DNA from: Roseococcus sp. SDR
GTDB lineage: Bacteria; Pseudomonadota; Alphaproteobacteria; Acetobacterales; Acetobacteraceae
Direction: 5' to 3'
Assembly: GCF_019083995.1 (NCBI RefSeq)
Contig: NZ_JAHRCU010000006.1
Span: forward strand, 62,001 to 126,000
DNA length: 64,000 nucleotides
The position numbers were made by a program, and so were the translations under genes. Below are positions 35,398-42,603 of this stretch, one piece after another. The notes under the pieces were generated by a model. That model made no database searches. It had not been told where the DNA came from and worked only from the letters and a program-made list of their open reading frames with translations. Each line of letters opens with the position of its first letter. Position 1 is the stretch's first letter.

Positions 35398-38352
35398 ATG
35401 ACAGGCGTAGTGGAAAGCTCTGCCAAGGTTGGCCTAGCGCCCTTCTCGCTGAAGGACGCGCCTGCGTTCATTGAGCGTCAGTTCCCGGTTGGGCGACTGT
35501 CGGCGGAGGCTTATGAGGAGCGCACGGCGGCCCAAAGCCAGACACTGACGCCGCTCAGCTCGTATTGGAAGGGACGTAAGCCCTTGATCATGGTCCGAGC
35601 TACGGTGCTCGGATGTCTGCTACCTGCGACCGAGGATCCCGCGTCCGATCTCGATATCTTCCTCAAGCTGATGGGGATGGATGACGGGGCTTTCGGCAGG
35701 CGTTTCGGCGGAAGCGCCGCGGAATTCAGCCGGCTGTTCCCGAGCTTCTCGGGCTTACTCACCGAGGTGCATGGCCGGCGTATTGTGTGGCGCGATGATT
35801 TGTCGCCAGCCGATCGAGCGGCTCGTATCGCTGAAGCGTTCGCAACGATGCCCTACGCGGAGCGGTTACGCCATGTGCGCCGACCCGAAGAGTGCGATGA
35901 GGTAGAGCTGCTTGCTTCAATATGGCCTGCCGTGAACGGGCATCTCGGCTCGCGCGCTTTCAGCGTAGCGCAGTTGGTTGAACAACTTGGTACCGCTCGC
36001 TTCGGCGACCGTCCGCGCCTCGCAGACACCTTCTGCGGCGGGGGTTCCATTCCGTTCGAGGCGGCGCGGATGGGCTGCGACGTTCATGCTTCGGACCTGA
36101 ACCCGATCGCAGCAATGCTGACCTGGGGCGCCTTTAACATTATCGGTGCGAGCAAGGAGAGGCGGGCCGAGATCGAGGCGGCGCAGAAGCGCGTGGCCGC
36201 GGCGGTGGATGCCGAGATCACGCGGCTCGGTATCGAGCACGACAAAGAGGGGAACCGCGCCAAGGCGTTCCTCTACTGCCTCGAAACCCGCTGCCCACGC
36301 ACCGGCTGGATGGTGCCGATGGCGCCCTCTTGGGTCATATCCAAGACGCGGAATGTGGTCGCAAAGCTCGTGCCCGAACAGGCGGCGAAGCGCTACCGCA
36401 TCGAAGTCGTTAGCGGCGTTGACGCCGACACGATGGCCTTGGCCGAACAGGGCACGGTGCAGGGCGGCCGTCTGGTGCATCCGATGAACCCGGAGCGGTC
36501 GGGTGTAGAAATCCGGACGATCCGCGGCGACTATCGTGACGCCGACGGCGTGTCGCGCAATCGGCTGCGACTGTGGGAAAAGGGTGATTTTGTTCCCCAC
36601 CGGGACGACATCTTCCAGGAGCGCCTCTACTGTATCCAATGGATCACGAAGGAGAGCCTGAACAAGGGGCGCCAAGAAACCTTCTTTCGGGAGGTGCTCC
36701 CAGAGGATGAGGCGCGGGAGCGACAGGTTGAGGCCATCGTTCGGGACAACCTGGCCGACTGGCAGGACACCGGCTTGGTGCCGGACATGGCGATCGCACC
36801 AGGAGACAAGACGGACGAGCCGATCCGCACGCGTGGCTGGACGCATTGGCATCATCTATTTGGAAAAAGGGAGCTTCTTCAATTTGCGCTCTTTAATGCA
36901 GAGGCGCACAAGACCGAGTTCGCAAATGTACTCGACTTGACGTTGTGCCGTGCTCTTGACTGGAATTCCCGGCTTTGTGGATGGCGCGGCCCGGCGGGAA
37001 AAGAAAACAACGCACATGTATTTCTTAATCAGGCACTCAACACGCTTTGGAACTATACATCCCGTTCATTCGAGACCATCGATACACTATTAATTAGCGT
37101 CAAAAAGACATACAAGATTCCGGCAAGTGTCAGCGTAGAGCCTCGTGCCGCGGTTGATTGCAAGTTTATTTCTGATATTTACGTGACAGATCCGCCCTAT
37201 GCTGACGCCGTAAACTATCACGAGATTACCGAATTCTTCATCGCATGGCTCAGGAAGTATCCGCCTGTGCCCTTCGACGGGTGGACCTGGGATTCCCAGC
37301 GGACCAAGGCCATTAAGGGCACGGGCGAAGATTTCCGCCGCGACATGGTCGCTGCCTACGCTGCCATGACTCGACACATGCCCGACAACGGCATGCAGGT
37401 GGTGATGTTCACCCACCAGGATGCCGGCGTCTGGGCCGATCTCGCCAGTATCCTTTGGGCCGCTGGTCTGCGTGTCACCGCAGCGTGGAACATCGTCACC
37501 GAGACGGAAAGCGCGCTCAAGGAAGGCAATTACGTCCAGGGCACAGTCTGCCTCGTGCTGCGCAAACGCCTCGGCGCCACCAATGCCCGTCGCATGGAGA
37601 TCGAAGCCGAGATCGAGGAGGCCGTGGCGGCGCAGCTCGCGCGCCTGAATGCCCTCGACGATGCCTGGCATGAGCGCGCCAACGCCGAGACCCTGTACAC
37701 CGACGGCGATCTCACCCTGGCGGCCTATGCCGCCGCGCTGCAGGTCGTCACGGCCTATTCCAGCATCGACCGCCAACCCCTCGACCGCGACCTCTACCGC
37801 AAGCTCGGCAAGGGCGAGCGCACGATGCTGCGGGACTTGGTGGACTACGCCGCCCAGGTGGCGAACAGTCTGCTCGTCCCCGAAGGCTTCCCCCGCGAGA
37901 TGTGGCGCGACCTGACCGCACCGGAGCGCTTCTATGTCCGCATGCTGGACATGGAAGCGAAAGGCTCCGCCAAGGTCGCCGACTTCCAGAACTTCGCGAA
38001 GAGCTTTGCCTTCGCTGATTACGCGGAGCTCATGGCCTCCACCACGGCCAATGCCGCCTCGCTCGCCGGCGCCTCGGACCTCAAGGGCCGCATGCTGGAC
38101 GGCGACGGCTTCGCCGCGACGCCGCTCCGCCAGGTCCTCTTCGCGATCTGGAAAACCATGGAGGGGAAGGAGCGCGACCCGAAGCGCGGCGTGACCCTGC
38201 TGAAGGCGGAGTACACCGCCGACTACTGGCAGCGCCGGCAGAAGCTCATCGCGCTCGCCGAGTATGTCGAGAAGAAGACGGCGCGAACCCGTCCGGACGA
38301 GAGCGCGGCCGCGCAGGAGCTCGCGGAAGCGCTGAAGCTCGACAGGGTGTAG
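35398..38352 (+). CDS. DUF1156 DNA adenine methylase (Hma-type defence operon)
   Basis: 984 aa DNA methyltransferase. The N-terminal DUF1156 region (about 20-70) contains FPVGRLSAEAYEERTA and a WKGRKPL segment. The SAM-binding motif is ADTFCGGGSIPFEAARMGC (about 209-227), followed by ASDLNPIAAMLTWGAFN. The catalytic motif IV is TDPPYADAVNYHE (DPPY at about 599-602), expected for N6-adenine or N4-cytosine methylation. Base composition is uneven: about 36,840-37,230, just before DPPY, is clearly more AT-rich. It presumably marks self DNA for this defence operon. Confidence 0.87.
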   Translation: MTGVVESSAKVGLAPFSLKDAPAFIERQFPVGRLSAEAYEERTAAQSQTLTPLSSYWKGRKPLIMVRATVLGCLLPATEDPASDLDIFLKLMGMDDGAFGRRFGGSAAEFSRLFPSFSGLLTEVHGRRIVWRDDLSPADRAARIAEAFATMPYAERLRHVRRPEECDEVELLASIWPAVNGHLGSRAFSVAQLVEQLGTARFGDRPRLADTFCGGGSIPFEAARMGCDVHASDLNPIAAMLTWGAFNIIGASKERRAEIEAAQKRVAAAVDAEITRLGIEHDKEGNRAKAFLYCLETRCPRTGWMVPMAPSWVISKTRNVVAKLVPEQAAKRYRIEVVSGVDADTMALAEQGTVQGGRLVHPMNPERSGVEIRTIRGDYRDADGVSRNRLRLWEKGDFVPHRDDIFQERLYCIQWITKESLNKGRQETFFREVLPEDEARERQVEAIVRDNLADWQDTGLVPDMAIAPGDKTDEPIRTRGWTHWHHLFGKRELLQFALFNAEAHKTEFANVLDLTLCRALDWNSRLCGWRGPAGKENNAHVFLNQALNTLWNYTSRSFETIDTLLISVKKTYKIPASVSVEPRAAVDCKFISDIYVTDPPYADAVNYHEITEFFIAWLRKYPPVPFDGWTWDSQRTKAIKGTGEDFRRDMVAAYAAMTRHMPDNGMQVVMFTHQDAGVWADLASILWAAGLRVTAAWNIVTETESALKEGNYVQGTVCLVLRKRLGATNARRMEIEAEIEEAVAAQLARLNALDDAWHERANAETLYTDGDLTLAAYAAALQVVTAYSSIDRQPLDRDLYRKLGKGERTMLRDLVDYAAQVANSLLVPEGFPREMWRDLTAPERFYVRMLDMEAKGSAKVADFQNFAKSFAFADYAELMASTTANAASLAGASDLKGRMLDGDGFAATPLRQVLFAIWKTMEGKERDPKRGVTLLKAEYTADYWQRRQKLIALAEYVEKKTARTRPDESAAAQELAEALKLDRV

Positions 38353-38380
38353 GGCGCGGCCGGCGAAGGGGGCAGGCAGG

Positions 38381-41128
38381 ATGGCTGTAGAGCGCTTCTC
38401 GTCGCGCCGTGAAGCGCTCGGTCCCGTCCTGACGGCGAGGCTCACCGGGGCTTCACGCTATCTCCGCATCGCCGGCTACTTTCGATCGTCGCTGCTGGAA
38501 GTGGTTGGCGAGGCGCTGGAGACGGTCGGCGAGATCCGCGTCGTCTGCAACGGAGACCTGGACCCTCATGACGTGAAGGTCGCTCGCGCCGCGCGGGACG
38601 GCCAGGCCGCGCTGGCACGCACCCTCGTCTCCTCCTGGCAGGCGACCGAGGACGGGCTCGACCTGCTGCTGGCGCGGGAACGCTACCGTCGCCTGCACGA
38701 GTTCCTGGTCTCAGGGCGCCTCAAGGTCCGCGTGGTACCGCGCGACACGAACAACGTATTCGTGCACGGCAAGGCCGGCGTGATCGAGCATGCCGATGGC
38801 CGCGTCTATTCCTTCGTAGGCAGCGTGAACGACAGCGCATCCGGCTTCCGCCACGCCTACGAGATCCTGTGGGGCGATGAGGATCCGGGCGCCGCGACAT
38901 GGGTGCGCGACGAGTTCGAGCATTTCTGGCGGCAGGGCGTGGACCTGCCGGACGCGGTGGTGAAGCACGTCGCGGCCATGGCGCAGCGGATCGAGTATCG
39001 CTCGATCGAAGATGCGCGAGACGCGGAAGGGGGCGTCCCGACCGAATCCGTCCTGGCGGAGCGGCCCATCTACAAGGGCGGCCAGATCCTGCGCTCCTGG
39101 CAGAAGCGATTCGTGCAGACCTGCGTCGAGGACCGCCGTCTGCATGGATCGGCGCGGTTCCTGATCGCGGACGATGTCGGCCTCGGCAAGACGCTGTCCA
39201 TGGCCGCCGCCGCCCTCGTCCTGTCGCTGCTGGACGACAAGCCGGTGCTGATCCTGGCGCCGGCAACCCTCATCTGGCAGTGGCAGGAGGAGCTGGAGGA
39301 CAAGCTTGGCGTCCCCGCGGCCGTCTGGTCCACGCAGAAGAAGTGCTGGCTGGATGGCGAGCGGCGGCCCCTGACGCAGAAGGGCGACCCGACGCTGGTG
39401 GCGAAGTGCCCGTGGCGCATCGGCATCATGTCCACCGGCCTGATCGTCAATGGTGATGATGCTGCCGAGCGTGGGGCGCTGGCGAAGAAGTCCTTCGGGG
39501 TGATCGTCCTCGACGAGGCGCATAAGGCGCGCGCTTCACGCGGGCAGAGTGGCCGGCAGATGCCGGAACCTAATCAGCTTCTGCGCTTCCTACGCGGTGC
39601 GGCGAGCAAGGCCACCAACGTGATCCTCGGGACGGCGACGCCGATCCAGCTCGACGCCGTGGAGCTCTGGGACCTTCTGCACGCTCTTGGTCAGGGAGCC
39701 GACCAGGTGCTTGGGCGACCGTTCGACGGCGGCGAATGGATGCGCGAAGAGTCGATCCAGTATCTGACCGGCGAGAAGGCCTGGCCGCGGAACGAGACCA
39801 ACCGATGGGGCCTGTTTCGGAACCCCTTGCCCCCCGCCGCAGAGCATCCGGTGTTCCGAGATATCCGAAACGACGCGGGGCTCGCCTCACGTATCGTCTT
39901 GGGCCCACGGTATGACGACCTGAGCTCCGACATCCGCAACGACTTCCTCGGCGATTTCGAGGTGCTGGCCGAACGCCACAACCCGATCGTACGCCGGGTC
40001 ATTCGCCGGACCAGGCCGATGCTGGAAGAGCGCGGGCTCCTGAAGCGGATCGGCGTGGTGACGCATGCGCGTCCCGATGACGGGCTCCCTGGGTCGCTGT
40101 TTAGTGGTGAAGGCTTGGAGATGAGCCTCGCCTTCAAGGCGGCGTATGAGGCAGCGGAGGCCTTCAGTCGGCTCTATGCGCAGCGCTTCCCGGCAGCCGG
40201 CTTCTTGAAGACGATCCTGCTACGGCGGATCGGCTCGTCTGCCAGGGCCGGCCTTGAGACAGCCCGACATCTCCTGGGGCGTTTGGACACGCCGTTGGTG
40301 CCCGAGGATGAGGCGGGGGACGAGAACATCCCCAGCGCCGTCCTCCCTCCCGACCCGCAGGAGATCCAGTTCCTCCGCGAGGTGGAGCGAAACCTGGCGG
40401 CCGTGGTGGCGGGCTCGGATGTGGATCCGAAGGTGCAGGTCGTCCTTCACTTTCTGCGCGAGCGGCGGTGGCTGGAAGACAATGGCGCCATCATCTTCAG
40501 CCAGTACCGCACCACCGCGGAGTGGGTCCTCGAGGCGCTTTGCGAGGCGTTCCCAGACGAGCCCGTGGCGCTCTACGCAGGCGGGGCGGCGTCCTTCGTG
40601 CAGCGCGGGCAGGAGCGACGGACCGCCGCCCGCGAACAGATCAAGAAGCGGATCCAGGACGGTGAGATACGCCTCGTCTGCGCGACCGACGCCGCCTGCG
40701 AGGGGCTGAACCTGCAGCGATTAGGCGCTCAGGTGAACGTCGACATGCCCTGGAATCCGTCACGGCTTGAGCAGCGGAAGGGGCGCGTCCAGCGCATCGG
40801 GCAGATCCGCGACAACGTCCACGTCCTCAATCTCCGATACGCTGGGACCGTGGAGGACCAGGTGTATGCGGCGCTGTCGCAGCGTTTCGGCGACATCTTC
40901 TCTGTCCTCGGCCAGCTGCCTGATGCCTTCGAGGACGATTGGATCGCGGCGGTGCTCCGCGACAGATCTGCGCTGCAGAACTTCTCGCAGCGAATCGAGA
41001 CGACGAAGCCCCCGATGGAACTGAGATACCTTCGGGACGTGGCTGACGATCAGGGGTTGGACTGGGAGTACACGGAAAAAGTCCTATCCTCGCGAGACAT
41101 CGACGAGTGGATGAGACAGGGCTGGTGA
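38381..41128 (+). CDS. PLD-nuclease/SNF2-type helicase (Hma-type defence operon)
   Basis: 915 aa. An N-terminal phospholipase-D-like domain has a single HKD-like motif VHGKAGVIEHADGRVYSFVG (about 127-146) followed by GSVND. The superfamily 2 helicase core follows: motif I ADDVGLGKTLSMA (about 263-275), Ia ILAPATLIWQWQEEL, DEAH box GVIVLDEAHKAR (about 370-381), III ILGTATPIQLDA, and C-terminal IFSQYRTTAEW, ATDAACEGLNLQ and RKGRVQRIGQ. Probably the effector that translocates on and cuts unmodified DNA. Last gene of the operon. Confidence 0.87.
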   Translation: MAVERFSSRREALGPVLTARLTGASRYLRIAGYFRSSLLEVVGEALETVGEIRVVCNGDLDPHDVKVARAARDGQAALARTLVSSWQATEDGLDLLLARERYRRLHEFLVSGRLKVRVVPRDTNNVFVHGKAGVIEHADGRVYSFVGSVNDSASGFRHAYEILWGDEDPGAATWVRDEFEHFWRQGVDLPDAVVKHVAAMAQRIEYRSIEDARDAEGGVPTESVLAERPIYKGGQILRSWQKRFVQTCVEDRRLHGSARFLIADDVGLGKTLSMAAAALVLSLLDDKPVLILAPATLIWQWQEELEDKLGVPAAVWSTQKKCWLDGERRPLTQKGDPTLVAKCPWRIGIMSTGLIVNGDDAAERGALAKKSFGVIVLDEAHKARASRGQSGRQMPEPNQLLRFLRGAASKATNVILGTATPIQLDAVELWDLLHALGQGADQVLGRPFDGGEWMREESIQYLTGEKAWPRNETNRWGLFRNPLPPAAEHPVFRDIRNDAGLASRIVLGPRYDDLSSDIRNDFLGDFEVLAERHNPIVRRVIRRTRPMLEERGLLKRIGVVTHARPDDGLPGSLFSGEGLEMSLAFKAAYEAAEAFSRLYAQRFPAAGFLKTILLRRIGSSARAGLETARHLLGRLDTPLVPEDEAGDENIPSAVLPPDPQEIQFLREVERNLAAVVAGSDVDPKVQVVLHFLRERRWLEDNGAIIFSQYRTTAEWVLEALCEAFPDEPVALYAGGAASFVQRGQERRTAAREQIKKRIQDGEIRLVCATDAACEGLNLQRLGAQVNVDMPWNPSRLEQRKGRVQRIGQIRDNVHVLNLRYAGTVEDQVYAALSQRFGDIFSVLGQLPDAFEDDWIAAVLRDRSALQNFSQRIETTKPPMELRYLRDVADDQGLDWEYTEKVLSSRDIDEWMRQGW

Positions 41129-41516
41129 TGGCCAGATGGCAAATGTCCTCGGTTATTGAGGCGATCCGCACTTACGAGATTGATCATTTCGCCCAAAAGG
41201 TACGGATTTCGGGCGAGTGATATGCGAACCAGAGGAAGTCCCGCTCGCGCAGAAGCCGGCCTTTTAGCCGGACTTCCGAGATCCGTACTAAATCGGCCAA
41301 GTCAGGAGGTCCGGAGAGAATTGGCCTCCGGAGAGCGAAATTCGGGCATCCCCAGGCCAGGTCAGTCAACAGGTCCGCCTCGAAAACCCCAGGAAACCTG
41401 CCACTCAGCGCGGCGCGCCGTGGGGCGGAGAGCACGTCTCGTATTGAAACTGGCGGGGGAAAAGGGATTCGAATCAAGGCTACGGAAGACCGAAGACGAG
41501 GCGCTCCCGCAGATCT
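41129..41516. other. Gene-free, structured region between defence operon and small terminase
   Basis: About 390 nt between converging units with no convincing gene. It contains a long imperfect palindrome: GTACGGATTTCGG at 41200-41212 against CCGAGATCCGTAC at 41276-41288, with an inner pair GGAAGTCC (41234-41241) and GGACTTCC (41270-41277). It could be a terminator region, a folded RNA or a recombination scar. The minus-strand open frame over it (97 codons) looks spurious. Confidence 0.45.
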
Positions 41517-42032
41517 CTATCGCGCTTCCTCCGCCTCCCCGTCCACGATCTGCACGGGCTTCAGGGCGCGACCCTGCACTTCTTGGATGAGCAAGGTCAG
41601 CGGGTTCTCGGCGCTGCCTCCGACCTCGACCTTCTCCCCATAGACCCTCGGCGCCAGCTTTGCCGCTCGCCATTGCCGCGCCCAAATGCGCAGCTTCACC
41701 ACCTGCCAGTTCTCCGGCGTGGCGGCGTCGGCCATCTCGATGGTCTCATCAATCATCGCGTGCTGCTGGGCTTCGCGCGCGCGCGCGATAGTCGCTCGGA
41801 ACCCCTCGTCCGCGGCCATCTTTGCATAGACCGCTGTGCGGGCGGGGCAGTCATCCTGCGCGCACGCCTCGGTCATGCTCATCCCGCCAATGAGAAGCTG
41901 GCACAGCCGATCGACGGCCTGGGGATCATCGGGTGAAGGCTTGACGGGCGGGCGCCCTATCGGGCGGCGCTCGCGCGCTGCCTGCTGCTTGGTGCGGTCC
42001 TTGATCGGCTTCGTTGTCTTGCGCTGCGCCAT
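41517..42032 (-). CDS. terS: Phage small terminase subunit, Sf6-like
   Basis: 171 aa. After a basic N-terminus comes an HTH-like GGMSMTEACAQDDCPARTAVYAKMAADEGFR, then IARAREAQQHAMIDETIEMAD and VKLRIWARQWRAAKLAPRVYGEKVEV. This is the layout of the Sf6 small terminase family that recognises packaging sites on DNA. No large terminase, portal or capsid gene is present. In satellites a lone terS redirects the helper phage packaging motor to satellite DNA, which is the likely role here. Confidence 0.82.
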   Translation of the reverse strand: MAQRKTTKPIKDRTKQQAARERRPIGRPPVKPSPDDPQAVDRLCQLLIGGMSMTEACAQDDCPARTAVYAKMAADEGFRATIARAREAQQHAMIDETIEMADAATPENWQVVKLRIWARQWRAAKLAPRVYGEKVEVGGSAENPLTLLIQEVQGRALKPVQIVDGEAEEAR

Positions 42033-42480
42033 CGTGGGGTCCCTCCGGATCGATCGGACTGGACCGCACTCATGCGCGGCGGGTGAGTGCCTATACAGAA
42101 CGGCCGCAGAAGCCTGTTCCGGATAGCAGTAGGAAAGGGCGGGGTGCCACCTCCAACGGTCCTGCTTGGAAGGCAGGTGAAGGAGATGGCGCCCGGCCTG
42201 CTGGAGGCGGGAGCGATCCAGCGTGGAAGGCTGGGGCTGTGTCCTCCGGCATCAGTTGGCTCCGATGCTCGCCTCGATCCTCCCCGCTTGGAAGGCGGGC
42301 GATGGAGACGGGCGCCGGGAGCGCCGCCCGATAGAAACGCGCCTCGGCGCGCGAAGCAAGCGGAAAGGGGGCGTCGCTATCAAACGTCCACCGCCTTCGG
42401 CAGCAGCCGCGCCGCGCGGAGCTGGGCGGCCGGTGGATGGAGGCCGCTCCGGGAAGCGATGGGCGGGGGCGGGCCGACTT
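42033..42480. other. Gene-free region upstream of small terminase
   Basis: About 450 nt with no convincing gene on either strand; it must contain the terS promoter. Three degenerate copies of TGGAAGGC(A/T/G)GG occur near 42167, 42224 and 42291, roughly 60 nt apart. I could not assign a function to them. Confidence 0.35.
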
Positions 42481-42594
42481 TGTCACCATTGTCGCTACAC
42501 GCGCGCGCGCGCGAAGAAGCCTTGCTCGGGATATATGAAAAATCATCTGAGAATGGCTTCGATGTCTCACGCGCGCGTAGCGACATTGGTGACA
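42481..42594. other. Candidate satellite replication origin (large inverted repeat)
   Basis: Two arms, TGTCACCATTGTCGCTACAC plus GCGCGCG (42481-42507) and CGCGCGCG plus TAGCGACATTGGTGACA (42570-42594), are inverted copies differing by one base and a 2-nt gap. They flank a 62-nt centre containing AT-rich GGGATATATGAAAAATCATC. The site is immediately downstream of the replication gene, where SaPI-type origins sit as recalled (repeats flanking an AT-rich region). A regulatory operator or attenuator is the alternative. Confidence 0.5.
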
Positions 42595-42603
42595 TGTGCG
42601 CCC

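Noticed and set aside
31597-41128. DISARM or BREX system
   Set aside because: There is a methylase, helicase and PLD motif, but no DUF1998 (DrmB), no PglZ, no BrxC-like set; DUF499/DUF3780/DUF1156 point to the separate helicase-methylase-ATPase type.
41184-41477. A 97-codon minus-strand open frame in the gap after the helicase gene
   Set aside because: It overlies the nested palindrome, has no ribosome site and no recognisable features; the palindromes explain the sequence better.
42160-42300. TGGAAGGC(A/T/G)GG repeats upstream of terS as iterons
   Set aside because: Only three degenerate 11-nt copies with irregular flanks; too weak to report as an origin or operator.
42500-42510. CRISPR-like or simple-sequence array at GCGCGCGCGC
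   Set aside because: It is part of one arm of the inverted repeat; no spacer-repeat periodicity exists here or elsewhere in the window.
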